This document shows, one piece after another, positions 17,042 through 26,476 of a DNA stretch of 64,000 nucleotides. This DNA is from JABDIP01 sp965237625 (lineage in GTDB: Bacteria > Pseudomonadota > Alphaproteobacteria > DSM-16000 > Inquilinaceae): contig CBDEGD010000029.1 in the NCBI GenBank assembly GCA_965237625.1, positions 1-64,000 on the forward strand, read 5' to 3'. Numbering within the stretch: the stretch's first letter is position 1; every line of letters starts with the position of its first letter. Made by a program: the position numbers and the translations under genes. A model generated the notes under the pieces. That model made no database searches, had not been told where the DNA came from, and was given only the letters and a program-made list of their open reading frames with translations.

Positions 17042-18952
17042 CTAGTCGTCATCATCCAGCGAAGCGACCTCATCGTCATCGCCTTCGTAGTCCTCGGCCT
17101 CTTCGACAGCTTGCGCGGCGTCGACATAGCCGTGTCCGGTGAGGAAATCGAAGCCATTGTCGAAATCCGGAGTTAACGGATCGTCCATGTCGATCGCGGT
17201 GTCCTCCAAGATCTCATAGATGGCATTCGGCGTCAGTGACCGGTTGGCCTCCAGCATCAGGGCTGCCACCGCCGCCACATGTGGCGCGGAGGCCGAGGTG
17301 CCGAAGAAGTGGTTGCCGCCCGTCGTCCGGGTGCCGAAGCTGTCGCGGTTACCGAAGAAAGTGGTGACACCGCCATCCGGCCCGGTGAAGCGGGGCTGGT
17401 CCCGAACCACGGTCGCGTTACGGTTGCCGTCGGTGTCGAAGAAAATCGGCGTACCGCCAGCCGAGGTGAACACTTCCGGTTCCGGCGGAGAGACACCGAA
17501 TTCCGGGGTGTTGCGCCAGAATGCGGCGGCGACCCCGGCCGCGCCTTCGGCATTGGAGTGGCCGTAATTCGTCCCGCTGTCGGTCGGGAAGTCAACCGGG
17601 AACGACGTGGCCGGATCGGTGATCTCCGGACCGCTGGGATCGAAGACGACGTATTTCATGAAGTTCGGCGCCGGCCCACCTCTGAGCTCGATCCCGATTT
17701 CCAGTATGACCGGCGGCCCAGAATTATTGACGCCAAACACTTCTATGGGATCGTTTCCAATATTTGGGTTGTCGCCCCGGATGCCGATATCTCCGAAGCC
17801 CGGAATGTAAAGGATGATGTCGAGATCGCTTGCCGAACCCGGCGCGCCACTCACGGAAGCGGCCGGCTCGTCCCACTGGAAGGAAAACAGCGTGACGCCG
17901 GTCGCGATCAAGATGCCCTGAAGGTCGTCGACACCGGGACCGGGATCAAAATCGTGGCGCAAGCCACGGGAGCCAACCACACCGGAGGACACGAAGCCTT
18001 GATCGCCGCTCTCCCAGGAATTCCGGCCGCCATTGCCGGCCGACGAGAAATACGCCACTCCCTGGGCCTTCACCGTATCGGCGGCCTGGGCAATGATACC
18101 GTCCTGGAACATCGGCTCGGCAAAGTAGATGACGTCGTCGACAATGATGTCGGCGCCCGCTTCGTTCGCCAATTCCAGGATGCCATTGGCAAAATCGGCC
18201 TGGCCGCCGAACGCGGTGTGGAAGGCCTGACGCGCGCCCGGTGCGACGTCGCGGACCAGTTGCATCATCCCGCGCCCTTCGTCACTGGCCGGGCAGCCGC
18301 CCTCGGCCAGGATGGTGATGCGATTCGCCCTCGGCAGATCGCGACTGGCGATGTCAGCCGCCGCGCCACCAAGGCAATCATAGCTGTCGGACATGACGCC
18401 GACCGTCACCCGGCGACCTCTGACCTCTTCCTCACTGCGCGCCTCATCGGCCTTCATGGATCGGTCGCCCTGGCTGGTCACCGACCCGACCTGCGCCATG
18501 GCCGCCCCGGGGCGGGCGAATTGCAGGCTGTCGAGCGCAGCGGCATCCGCCAGCGCCGATACCGGCAGCATGCCGGACACGACATGCCCGAAGGCCGAAC
18601 CGTTCTCGAGGCCCAGCGCTTCCAATTCAAGCAGCAAAGCCTCGGCGTCCACCGCCGCGATCGCATCGATGACCACCTTGTCGCCGACGATCTGCATCAT
18701 TGAGTTGGCGGATGTGAGATTGCCGGAACCGGCCCGCGACGCACCGCGCAACGCAAATACCGACTGACGCTGATACAGACCGGCAAGATCGGAGCTGATT
18801 TTGGCACTCATTGCATCGCTCGCGATGCCCGACCCGACACCATCAGGGCGCGATTGCGCCAACGCCGTACCGTCGGTCATCAAACCGGCGGAAATTCCGA
18901 GCGCGATCGTCGCCGCGAGCCCGGCGACGGCAGTCTTCCCCAAATAATCCAC
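17042..18952 (-). CDS. Secreted S8-like serine protease with a non-canonical active site
   Basis: About 636 aa. The GTG at 18952 is preferred because AGGGAGAGG lies 5 nt upstream and it directly gives a signal peptide (LGKTAVAGLAATIALGISAG ending ALAQ); an ATG-start frame from 19078 adds an atypical leader. The subtilase fold shows the Asp strand (VTVGVMSDSYDC), the oxyanion Asn (VAYFSSAGN) and the catalytic Ser (GTSASAPHVAAVAALML). The usual HGTxVA histidine motif is absent; its place holds ASDEGRGMMQLVRDVAPGA. Glu in DEGR could play a sedolisin-like role (inference). A large beta-rich insertion lies between Asn and Ser, and the C-terminus is strongly acidic (DDDDEVASLDDDD). It is transcribed toward the terminator at 16856. 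Confidence 0.8.
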   Translation of the reverse strand: MDYLGKTAVAGLAATIALGISAGLMTDGTALAQSRPDGVGSGIASDAMSAKISSDLAGLYQRQSVFALRGASRAGSGNLTSANSMMQIVGDKVVIDAIAAVDAEALLLELEALGLENGSAFGHVVSGMLPVSALADAAALDSLQFARPGAAMAQVGSVTSQGDRSMKADEARSEEEVRGRRVTVGVMSDSYDCLGGAAADIASRDLPRANRITILAEGGCPASDEGRGMMQLVRDVAPGARQAFHTAFGGQADFANGILELANEAGADIIVDDVIYFAEPMFQDGIIAQAADTVKAQGVAYFSSAGNGGRNSWESGDQGFVSSGVVGSRGLRHDFDPGPGVDDLQGILIATGVTLFSFQWDEPAASVSGAPGSASDLDIILYIPGFGDIGIRGDNPNIGNDPIEVFGVNNSGPPVILEIGIELRGGPAPNFMKYVVFDPSGPEITDPATSFPVDFPTDSGTNYGHSNAEGAAGVAAAFWRNTPEFGVSPPEPEVFTSAGGTPIFFDTDGNRNATVVRDQPRFTGPDGGVTTFFGNRDSFGTRTTGGNHFFGTSASAPHVAAVAALMLEANRSLTPNAIYEILEDTAIDMDDPLTPDFDNGFDFLTGHGYVDAAQAVEEAEDYEGDDDEVASLDDDD

Positions 18953-19379
18953 GTGAGCCTCTCCCTTCTTGTTCACAAAAGCCGCCGAAAAGGCGGCCCT
19001 GCCCTGCTCTGGAATGAAGAACAGATTAAGAAAGAAATATGCACCGACCCCAATCCGGGCGGCAACCTTTCGTTGCAATACAAGACAAATGGTCGTTGAA
19101 TCGCGGGAGAGAGGTGTCCGCCGCCATAGGGCGCCACGGTTCCGCCCCTAGAACCGGTTTTGCACCCCTAATTTCTGGCCTGCGAGTCGACGATTTTCCC
19201 GCCGATACGCCGAAGGGGTGACGATTTGCCGCGAGCCCAACCGCTATCGCGAGGCCGTTGCGGCTCGGCGTCGAGGAACTCGCACATTCCGGCAAAACTA
19301 TCTGAAAATGGAAGGTGCGGCATGTCCGGTTAGGATGCGTCAGATAAATGCTCTCTTTGCACGAATTCAGGCACCGAAC

Positions 19380-19745
19380 ATGCGACGATTGAAGCTCATA
19401 TACAGGGAATTGGCGTTCAAGCTCTTGCTGATCGCAACGATCCCACTATTCGTGCTCCTGCTTCCGTTCACACTTCCTATCGCCATGGCCGCTGACGCTC
19501 TGTCCGAGCGCCGACTCGGGCGAACGAGATGCGGAAACTGCGATGGCCGGATCGGTAGGGCCGAAGTCAAACGTGCGAAGCGGGAGGCTGGTGTCGAGGC
19601 GGGCCGCAGGATTCGAAATTTAGTGGCGGGTGGCCTGATACCCCGCGTCGTGACGCCGCGGCGCATCACCTGCCCGACATGCGGCGCAAGGTACCTTTAT
19701 CGGAGCGATCGGGCACGAGGGCTCGAACCCGTCAGCGCGGCGTAG
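19380..19745 (+). CDS. Small membrane protein with a zinc-ribbon
   Basis: A hydrophobic segment (ELAFKLLLIATIPLFVLLLPFTLPIAMAADAL) is followed by RCGNCDGRIG and, about 50 residues later, ITCPTCGARYLYR. The two CxxC knuckles suggest one zinc ribbon facing the cytosol. The frame is open from 19218; the ATG at 19380 is chosen for its AGG and the position of the membrane helix. Family and function are not recognised. Confidence 0.55.
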   Translation: MRRLKLIYRELAFKLLLIATIPLFVLLLPFTLPIAMAADALSERRLGRTRCGNCDGRIGRAEVKRAKREAGVEAGRRIRNLVAGGLIPRVVTPRRITCPTCGARYLYRSDRARGLEPVSAA

Positions 19746-19790
19746 GAGCAGCCTCGGCCGAGTCAGACACGACCGGCCAGCCGCGCACCG

Positions 19791-20010
19791 TCATCCCTCG
19801 CCGCCCTCTTCCTCCAGCGACACCAGCGACGCATTGCCCCCCGCCGCCGTGGTGTTTACCGACAATGTCCGTTCCGTAGCGAATCTGTGCAGATAATGCG
19901 GGCCGCCGGATTTGGGGCCGGTGCCGGAGAGGCCCTGGCCGCCGAAGGGCTGGACGCCGACGGGCTGGACGCCGACGGGCTGGACGCGCCGACCACAGCA
20001 CCGACCGCCA
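19791..20010 (-). pseudogene. Decayed second copy of the putA 3' end
   Basis: On the minus strand this encodes GVQPFGGQGLSGTGPKSGGP, then HYLHRFATERTLSVNTTAAG and a normal stop at 19791, about 86% identical in DNA (by eye) to the last roughly 60 codons of putA (20627-20830). Upstream of PFGGQ it holds two extra copies of a 15-bp unit (GACGGGCTGGACGCC on the plus strand) and a 2-nt frame error, and similarity fades by about 20010. It is a remnant, not a gene. Together with putA it flanks the small membrane gene at 20097. Confidence 0.8.
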
Positions 20011-20096
20011 CGACCGGTCGGCCGAGCCTTCCAAAGGCCCGGGCTTGCCTTCGGTCGCGGCAGAGGTCGGCGGCAGGCGCTGTCCGGCTGGTGTGA

Positions 20097-20387
20097 TCAG
20101 GCGGTGGCGTGCAGCGCGGGATTCGCCGCGACCGAGCCGCCGACGATCCGCAACGCCACATAGGGCACGATGTTGAAGACCAGCCAGAAGATCTTGAACA
20201 TGCCCAGGAACATGTACATAGCCGCACTCAGTGTGCCGGGCGCGACCTGAAACATCTGGCTCTGCAGCACGTGCCCAAACTCGGGGCCCAGCGCGATCCC
20301 CAGGGCCGCCAGGACCAGCAGGACGCCGTTGATGATCGAGCACCATTTGAAAAACGCAGTCAGTCGCACGGTATCCATCGCGTTCAT
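20097..20387 (-). CDS. Small two-helix membrane protein, DUF6868-like
   Basis: 96 aa. The pattern AFFKWCSIINGVLLVLAALG, then a loop with PGTLSAAMYMFLGMFKIFWLVFNIVPYVALRI, matches small bacterial proteins annotated DUF6868 (FFxWCxxINxxLL and FNLVPYLAL); the family name is from memory, so moderate certainty. Two membrane helices are predicted. GAGAGAAG precedes the ATG. It lies between putA and the decayed duplicate of the putA 3' end. Confidence 0.7.
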   Translation of the reverse strand: MNAMDTVRLTAFFKWCSIINGVLLVLAALGIALGPEFGHVLQSQMFQVAPGTLSAAMYMFLGMFKIFWLVFNIVPYVALRIVGGSVAANPALHATA

Positions 20388-20626
20388 CGCTTCTCTCGCT
20401 CCAACATGGCAAGGACGAGATGGGCCAGGCGGGCCACCGATGACGTCAGTCCGCTCCGCATCGGACGACGGGGAGGCACCTCAAACGGTTATCTTTACGC
20501 CCGGCCGCCTCGTATCTACTGGTTGACAATGTCCCCGCGCCGCACCCGAAAGCATTGACTTAAATCACCTGAGAGGCGGAATACGCTTACCGATCTTGGC
20601 GACTGAGGCGGCGACCCTCCGCCTGG

Positions 20627-23600
20627 TCAGTCGGCAGCACCCTCCTCCTCCAGCGACACAAGCGACGCATTGCCGCCGGCCGCCGTGGTGTTCACCGACA
20701 ATGTTCGCTCCGTCGCGAAACGGTGCAGGTAGTGCGGCCCGCCGGCCTTGGGGCCGGTGCCGGACAGGCCCTGGCCGCCGAAGGGCTGGACGCCGACCAC
20801 GGCGCCGATGACGTTGCGGTTGATATAGGTGTTGCCGACACCCAGGCGCTCATGGATGTGGGCCGCCGTCGCCTCGATCCGGGTATGGACGCCCAGGGTG
20901 AGGCCGTAACCGGTGGCCTCGATGGCGTCGAGCACCCGGTCGAGGTTTTCCGCCTTGTAGCGGATGACATGCAGCACCGGGCCGAACACCTCGCGGTCCA
21001 GCCGGTCCAGGCTGTCGATCTCATAGGCGCGTGGCGCGAAGAAGGTGCCGTTTGCCGAGGCCGGGTCGAGCGGCAGGGTGAAGAGTTCCTTGGCCTCTTT
21101 CGCCATTCGCTCTGCATGGGCGGTGAGCAGGCCGCGCGCCTCGTCGTCGATCACCGGGCCGACATCGGTTTCCAGCAAAGCCGGGTCGGCGATGCCCAGC
21201 GTGGCGGCCGCGCCCTCCAGCATGGTCAGCAACCGGTCGGCGATGCCGTCCTGGACGAACAACACCCTGAGCGCCGAGCAGCGCTGGCCGGCGCTGCGGA
21301 AAGCGCTCTCGATGACGTCGACCACCACCTGCTCCGGCAGGGCGGTCGAGTCCACGATCATGGCGTTCTGGCCGCCGGTCTCGGCGATCAGCGGCAGGAT
21401 CGGGCCAGGCCGCTGGGCCAGGGTTCGGTTGATCAGATGCGCGGTCTCGGTCGAGCCGGTGAAAGCGACGCCGGCAATATGCGGATCGGACAACAGCGCG
21501 CCGCCGACGGTCGGCCCGTCGCCGGGCAGCAGATGCAGGATTTCCGGCGGCACCCCGGCCTCGCGGAACAGCTGCGCGGCACGATGGGCGATCAACGGCG
21601 TCTGCTCCGCCGGTTTGGCGATCACTGCATTGCCGGCGGCCAGCGCGGCGGCGACCTGTCCGGTGAAGATGGCCAGCGGGAAGTTCCACGGGCTGATGCA
21701 CAGGAAGACGCCACGGCCCCGGAGCGCGACCGAATTGTCCTCACCGGTCGGCCCCGGCAGCAGGGTCGGGCCGGCGAATTCCTCCGCCGCCCGGGCGCCG
21801 TAATAGCGACAGAAATCGACCGCCTCGCGCAGTTCGGCGACGGCGTCGGGCAGGGTCTTGCCGGCTTCGCGCACCGCCATGGCCATCAGTTCCGGCCCGT
21901 TCGCCTCCATCAGATCGGCAGCGCGGGCAAGGATCTCCGCCCGCGCCGGCCCGCCCATCGCGTCCCAGCTTCGCCAGGCCTTGCCGGCGATCTTGGCGGC
22001 CTTCGTCGCCTGTGCCGCGTTGGCCTGGATGGCAGTGCCGACGACCCGGCGCCTGTCCGCCGGATCGGTGACCGGCGCGGCATCGCCCGTGCCCTCCTCC
22101 GCCCCGATCATCGGCGCCGACCGCCAGGACCCATCCGCCGCCGCATCCATGGCCGCCAGAACCGGCGCCAGTGCCAGCGGGTCGCTGAGGTCGAGGCCGG
22201 CGGAATTCGGCCGCTGAGGGCGATACAGATCGACCGGCAATCGGATCTGCGGATGCGGCTTTGCCTGCAATGCGGCCACCTTGGCAATCGGATCGGCGAC
22301 GATGTCGGTTATCGGCACCTGTTCGTCCTGCAGCCGGTTCACGAAGGACGTATTGGCGCCGTTCTCAAGCAGCCGGCGGACCAGATAGGCCAGCAGATCC
22401 TCGTGTCCGCCGACCGGCGCATAGACCCGGCACGGCATCGCCGGCGCGACGATCTGATCGTAAAGCGGCTCGCCCATGCCATGCAGGCGTTGGAATTCGA
22501 AGGCACCATCAGAGCCGGCGGTATTGCCTGCCCCTTCAAGCACATAGGCCACGGTGTGGGCGTTATGGGTGGCGAACTGGCCGTAGATCTGGGTCCGCGC
22601 GCCCAGCATGCGCTTGGCGCAGGCGAGATAGGAGATGTCGGTGGAGGCCTTGCGGGTGAACACCGGGTAGCCGGGCAGCCCATCCACCTGGGCCAGCTTG
22701 ATCTCGGTATCCCAATAGGCGCCCTTGACCAGCCGCACCATGATCCTCCGGCCATGCCGTTCGGCCAGATCGATCAACCAGTCGAGCAGTGGCAAGGCGC
22801 GTTTCTGATAGGCCTGAACGGCCAGCCCGAAACCATCCCAGCCCGACAGTGCCGGATCGGCATAGACCGCCTCGAATACATCCAGGGACAGATCCAGACG
22901 ATCCGCCTCCTCGGCATCCATCGTCAGGCCGATGTCATGCCCCTTGGCGGCGATGGCCAGTTCCAGCAACCGTTCGGCGAGGGCCGATTTCGCCTCCACC
23001 CGATGGCTCGGCTCATAGCGCGGCCAAAGCGCCGACAGCTTGACCGAGATGCCGGGACCGTCGATCGGCCCCCTGCCCCTGGCGCGCTTGCCGATGGAGT
23101 CGATGGCCGAGCGATAGCTCTCCATATAGCGCTCGGCGTCGGCATGGGTGCGCGCCGCCTCGCCCAGCATGTCATAGCTGTAGCGATAGCCCTTGCCCTC
23201 GGGCCCGGTGGCGCGGTCCAACGCCTCCTTGATATTCCGCCCCATGACGAATTGCCGGCCCATGATGCGCATGGCCTGCACCATGGCCTGACGGATCACC
23301 GGTTCGCCGACCCGCTTGACCACCCGGGACAGCACGGTGCGCGGCTGTTTCGCCTCATCCGGGTCGGGCCGGATGACACGCCCGGTCAGCATCAGCGCCC
23401 AGGTCGAGGCGTTGACGAACATGCCTTCGCCCTGGCCCAGATGGGCATCCCAATCGGCGCTGCCGATCTTGTCGGCGATCAGCCGGTCGGCGGTCTCCGC
23501 ATCGGGAATGCGCAGCAGCGCCTCGGCCAGGCACATCAGCGCCACCCCCTCTTTCGAGGTCAGCCCGTATTCCTGCAGGAATGCCTCCAGACCGCCGAAG

Positions 23601-23791
23601 GTGTGCCGGGTCTCACGGACCTGGCCGACCAGCCCGGCGGCGCGATCCTTGATGCGCTTCTGGGTGTCGCTGGAGACGACCGCGAGCGGGATCAGCGCTT
23701 CGACCGTTTCGGTCTCGTCGGTCCGATAGGCGGCATCGATTGCGGCGCGCAGGCCGTCATGGCGGGGCAGCGGATTGTTCAGAAAGGACAT
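20627..23791 (-). CDS. putA: Bifunctional proline dehydrogenase / L-glutamate gamma-semialdehyde dehydrogenase PutA
   Basis: Oxidises proline to glutamate in two steps on one chain, with FAD and NAD+, at the inner membrane. From the ATG at 23791 (MSFLNNPLPRHDGLRAAI) it is 1054 aa. The PRODH barrel covers about 150-470 (GISVKLSALWPRYEP, VRLVKGAYWDTEIK, QFATHNAHTVA). The P5C dehydrogenase part covers about 560-1030 (ISPWNFPLAIFTGQ, VAFTGSTETA, ETGGQNAMIVDSTAL, catalytic Cys in AGQRCSALRVL). The end is GVQPFGGQGLSGTGPKAGG. The N-terminus lacks a ribbon-helix-helix repressor domain, so this is a short PutA and regulation must come from elsewhere. A 24-codon upstream extension is possible but lacks a good RBS. 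Confidence 0.95.
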   Translation of the reverse strand: MSFLNNPLPRHDGLRAAIDAAYRTDETETVEALIPLAVVSSDTQKRIKDRAAGLVGQVRETRHTFGGLEAFLQEYGLTSKEGVALMCLAEALLRIPDAETADRLIADKIGSADWDAHLGQGEGMFVNASTWALMLTGRVIRPDPDEAKQPRTVLSRVVKRVGEPVIRQAMVQAMRIMGRQFVMGRNIKEALDRATGPEGKGYRYSYDMLGEAARTHADAERYMESYRSAIDSIGKRARGRGPIDGPGISVKLSALWPRYEPSHRVEAKSALAERLLELAIAAKGHDIGLTMDAEEADRLDLSLDVFEAVYADPALSGWDGFGLAVQAYQKRALPLLDWLIDLAERHGRRIMVRLVKGAYWDTEIKLAQVDGLPGYPVFTRKASTDISYLACAKRMLGARTQIYGQFATHNAHTVAYVLEGAGNTAGSDGAFEFQRLHGMGEPLYDQIVAPAMPCRVYAPVGGHEDLLAYLVRRLLENGANTSFVNRLQDEQVPITDIVADPIAKVAALQAKPHPQIRLPVDLYRPQRPNSAGLDLSDPLALAPVLAAMDAAADGSWRSAPMIGAEEGTGDAAPVTDPADRRRVVGTAIQANAAQATKAAKIAGKAWRSWDAMGGPARAEILARAADLMEANGPELMAMAVREAGKTLPDAVAELREAVDFCRYYGARAAEEFAGPTLLPGPTGEDNSVALRGRGVFLCISPWNFPLAIFTGQVAAALAAGNAVIAKPAEQTPLIAHRAAQLFREAGVPPEILHLLPGDGPTVGGALLSDPHIAGVAFTGSTETAHLINRTLAQRPGPILPLIAETGGQNAMIVDSTALPEQVVVDVIESAFRSAGQRCSALRVLFVQDGIADRLLTMLEGAAATLGIADPALLETDVGPVIDDEARGLLTAHAERMAKEAKELFTLPLDPASANGTFFAPRAYEIDSLDRLDREVFGPVLHVIRYKAENLDRVLDAIEATGYGLTLGVHTRIEATAAHIHERLGVGNTYINRNVIGAVVGVQPFGGQGLSGTGPKAGGPHYLHRFATERTLSVNTTAAGGNASLVSLEEEGAAD

Positions 23792-23907
23792 GGGGTGCGG
23801 ACCTGTCGGCAAAGCCTCGAATCTGCGCGGTAGTGTAGCGCAATTCCGCTGCTCGAAATTCACTTCGCTTCATCCAATCCTCGCGCCAGCTGACGGAGGC
23901 GCTCGAG

Positions 23908-24246
23908 ATGCCCTATGCACTTCACATCATATGCCGTGGCCATGAAGGCTCGGAGAGCCCGATTTCTCGCGAAGAGTGGCTCGAATATCTGAAGCACGAT
24001 CTGGAGTTCGGGCAAATCGACGCGGTCGAGGGCATCAATCCGGAGACCGGCGGGACAATTAGAATACCGGGCGACGCCATGGCCGATTGGATTAGACAGG
24101 GCGAGCCAGGACCAACGTTCAGCTATTTAGAGGGACGCATCAATGCGGGTTTTCGCGGGAGCGACAACGCAACTCTCCACAAGATGAAAGAGATTGCGGC
24201 CACCTTCGATGCCCTTGTGATCGGCGACGTAGGGGAGGAGTATTGA
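23908..24246 (+). CDS. Conserved hypothetical protein (112 aa)
   Basis: A small soluble acidic protein starting MPYALHIICRGHEGSESPIS, with EEWLEYLKHDLEFG and a C-terminal GVEEY-like end (VIGDVGEEY). GGAGGCG lies just upstream of the ATG, supporting translation. The size and charge are like immunity or inhibitor proteins, but no family is recognised. It is divergent from putA. Confidence 0.6.
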   Translation: MPYALHIICRGHEGSESPISREEWLEYLKHDLEFGQIDAVEGINPETGGTIRIPGDAMADWIRQGEPGPTFSYLEGRINAGFRGSDNATLHKMKEIAATFDALVIGDVGEEY

Positions 24247-24312
24247 GTGCTGAGTTTTGGAATCGGTTATGGCTGTAACTGAACGCTGCAACACGCGGCA
24301 GAAGGACGCCCC

Positions 24313-24633
24313 ATGATCTACGCAGTCAGTGCACATCTCGTCGATGAGCGGCACGCGGAGTTTTATCAAAAGCTGACCGACGGCACGATCGCCAGCCAAC
24401 GGCCGGACGGTTCGGAAATCGTTGACTCGATGCGGCGAGCGCGGGTCGCCGAGGACGGCACGGTTCGCTGGACCGAACTTTGCTACTGCCCAAGCCCCCT
24501 GCTCCACGAGCGCAAAACCGTGCTCGACCACTATTTCTCGGACATCGAGACCGAAATTGTCGATGCCCACTCCACGTTCGCCGGCGAGTCCCTAATGGAC
24601 TTGCTGGCTACGGCGTCCGGTTCGGCCGGATAG
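24313..24633 (+). CDS. Conserved hypothetical protein (106 aa)
   Basis: MIYAVSAHLVDERHAEFYQK begins a compact alpha/beta protein with the sequence TVRWTELCYCPSPLLHERKTVLDHYFSDIETE. The start is supported by GGACG 4-8 nt upstream. It looks like a ferredoxin-like-fold orphan but is not assigned. It is convergent with xdhC. Confidence 0.6.
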   Translation: MIYAVSAHLVDERHAEFYQKLTDGTIASQRPDGSEIVDSMRRARVAEDGTVRWTELCYCPSPLLHERKTVLDHYFSDIETEIVDAHSTFAGESLMDLLATASGSAG

Positions 24634-24682
24634 TATCCGGCGCAAGTCGGTCCGCGGCACAGACTCTTCCAATTGGTCGGTC

Positions 24683-25507
24683 TCAGGTGGTGGCCGACGG
24701 CGCTTTGTGCGTCGGCGTATCGATCTGCGCATCCATCGGTCTGTCTGCGATCTGCAACAGTTGGGCCGCAACGGCCACTGCGATGGTCTTCGGGTGCTTG
24801 CCGGCAATGCCACCGATGCCCATAGGGCAGACCAGCCGGCTTGAATCGACCCCCAGTTTTCGGAAGCCCTTCTCGAAGCGGGCGCGCTTCGTCTTCGACC
24901 CGATCAGCCCGGCATAGGCGAAATCGCCGCGCCGCAGCACCGCCTCGGTGACCCGGAAATCGAGCGCATGGCTGTGGGTCGTGACCAGATAGAACGCACC
25001 CTCTGGAGCGGCTTCCACCGCTTCCAGCGGACGGTCGCTGATCTCCGCCCGGACATTGGCCGGCAATTTCGCTGGAAACTCAGCTTCCCGCTCGTCGATC
25101 CAACGCACCCGGAACGGCAGATCGGCCAACACCGAAACCAGCGCCTTGCCCACATGGCCGGCGCCGAACAGCAACACGGTGTCGGCATCCGGCAATATGG
25201 GCTCGAACAGCAGCGAGGCATGGCCACCGCAGCATTGGCCGATGGCGGGGCCCAGGGGAAATTCCCTCAGCTCCGAATGGCGACGCCCGTCCGACAGCAT
25301 GCGTCGGGCAATCTCCAGCGCCTTGAATTCCAGATTTCCGCCGCCGATGGTGCCGACGAAATGCTCGCCGAAGACCGCCATCTTGGTGCCCGCAGACCGC
25401 GGCGTGGAACCTTGTGCTTCGGCTACCGTGACCAGCATGCAGGGCTCACCAGCAGCCCTTGCCTCGGCCAGGGCGTCGAGCCAGTTGCCAGCATCGCCGC
25501 CCGTCAC
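24683..25507 (-). CDS. xdhC: Xanthine dehydrogenase accessory protein XdhC
   Basis: Binds molybdenum cofactor and helps insert its sulfurated form into xanthine dehydrogenase. The N-terminal XdhC/CoxI domain (CMLVTVAEAQGSTPRSAGTKM, FVGTIGGGNLEFKA, IGQCCGGHASLLFEP) is followed by a Rossmann-like domain (TVLLFGAGHVGKALV, VTTHSHALDF, YAGLIGSKTKRARFEKG, CPMGIGGIAGKHP). The GTG at 25507 has AGAGG 7 nt upstream; a TTG two codons earlier is also in frame. It lies about 8 kb from xdhAB, unlike the usual xdhABC operon. Confidence 0.93.
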   Translation of the reverse strand: MTGGDAGNWLDALAEARAAGEPCMLVTVAEAQGSTPRSAGTKMAVFGEHFVGTIGGGNLEFKALEIARRMLSDGRRHSELREFPLGPAIGQCCGGHASLLFEPILPDADTVLLFGAGHVGKALVSVLADLPFRVRWIDEREAEFPAKLPANVRAEISDRPLEAVEAAPEGAFYLVTTHSHALDFRVTEAVLRRGDFAYAGLIGSKTKRARFEKGFRKLGVDSSRLVCPMGIGGIAGKHPKTIAVAVAAQLLQIADRPMDAQIDTPTHKAPSATT

Positions 25508-25600
25508 GGCCAAACCTCTGGATCTTGTATAGTTCCGCTACCCATGCCGATCACTCTGACCGATCTGGGCAAACCCGGCAAGCCGGGGCGTAGCGCCGCG

Positions 25601-26329
25601 TCAGTTGATCAGCAGCCCGCCCTCGTCCAACTCGGCAGCGATCCGGCGGACGATGGGCATGGCCTCGGCGCGGGTCATACCGACCTCCAGGCGCGGGTCG
25701 TACAGAATGCGGACCATTAGCTCGTCGCTTTGGCTCAGGGTTTCGCGCTGGGAGCGGCTGGAGAACACCGTGCCAACCGGGTCGTCGATGTCGTTCATCA
25801 GCCCGAGCGCCTGGGTCAGTTCCTGGGCCAGACAGCGGCGAATGTGGTCTGGTTCGATCAACTCCGAGTCGATCATCACGATGGCAAAGGCGATCTCAAA
25901 GGGCGCCCGGTCGCGGGCGGGATAGGCGCTGACCATGCAGTCGAACCGCATCGCCGGGTCGCGGCCAAAATCCAGCGACGGGAATTGCCGCCAGAGCGCC
26001 TCCATCTCATCGGGGGTGCCGATCAGCACCAGCATGTTGGCGAATTCTCCGTCACCGTGTTCGGCCACCGCCATCGGGGTTAGACGATCCAGCGTGGCGA
26101 TCACCTGCAAGGCGGTCGTCCGGTAGGGAACCGCGTTGGCCTGGCCGATCTGGATGCGGACCGGCTCCTGCCAGCGCCGCAGGGGCAACTCGCCGCCATT
26201 GGCCTCGTCGTAGAAGGCCACCAGCTCGAACCGGTCCGCCAGCCCATCCGGCGCGGGCGGGTCGAGATTGATCGGCAATGTACAGCCGGCAGTGAGCGTC
26301 AAGGCAATCAAGGCGGCGCGAGGCGACAT
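25601..26329 (-). CDS. DUF2927-type lipoprotein
   Basis: The signal peptide MSPRAALIALTLTAGC ends in a lipobox Cys, so it is probably a lipoprotein. The body has the DUF2927 pattern: LRRWQEPVRIQI near residue 70, a central RCLAQELTQALGLMNDIDDPVGTVFSS block and a C-terminal MVRILYDPRLEVGMTRAEA. In other DUF2927 proteins the central helix resembles a degenerate metalloprotease motif; no HExxH is present here. The start at 26329 is set by the signal peptide. Confidence 0.8.
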   Translation of the reverse strand: MSPRAALIALTLTAGCTLPINLDPPAPDGLADRFELVAFYDEANGGELPLRRWQEPVRIQIGQANAVPYRTTALQVIATLDRLTPMAVAEHGDGEFANMLVLIGTPDEMEALWRQFPSLDFGRDPAMRFDCMVSAYPARDRAPFEIAFAIVMIDSELIEPDHIRRCLAQELTQALGLMNDIDDPVGTVFSSRSQRETLSQSDELMVRILYDPRLEVGMTRAEAMPIVRRIAAELDEGGLLIN

Positions 26330-26476
26330 CGTATTCCGATCCGTCAGATCCCGGGACTCAAGCGGAAACGCCGGCCGCGAGCAAGCCCACGGCGTGGCCG
26401 ACCATTTCGGTCGGCCGAAACAGTTCCGGTGCGGGACCAGGTGACGCCGGGAGAGATCGCGGCCAGGCAAGCCGGG

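Noticed and set aside
17279..18703. A 474-codon plus-strand frame opposite the S8-like protease
   Set aside because: Arg/Gly/His-rich shadow without RBS or domains.
20723..23833. A 1036-codon open frame opposite putA
   Set aside because: Full antisense shadow of a gene with unmistakable PRODH and P5CDH motifs; no protein family resemblance.
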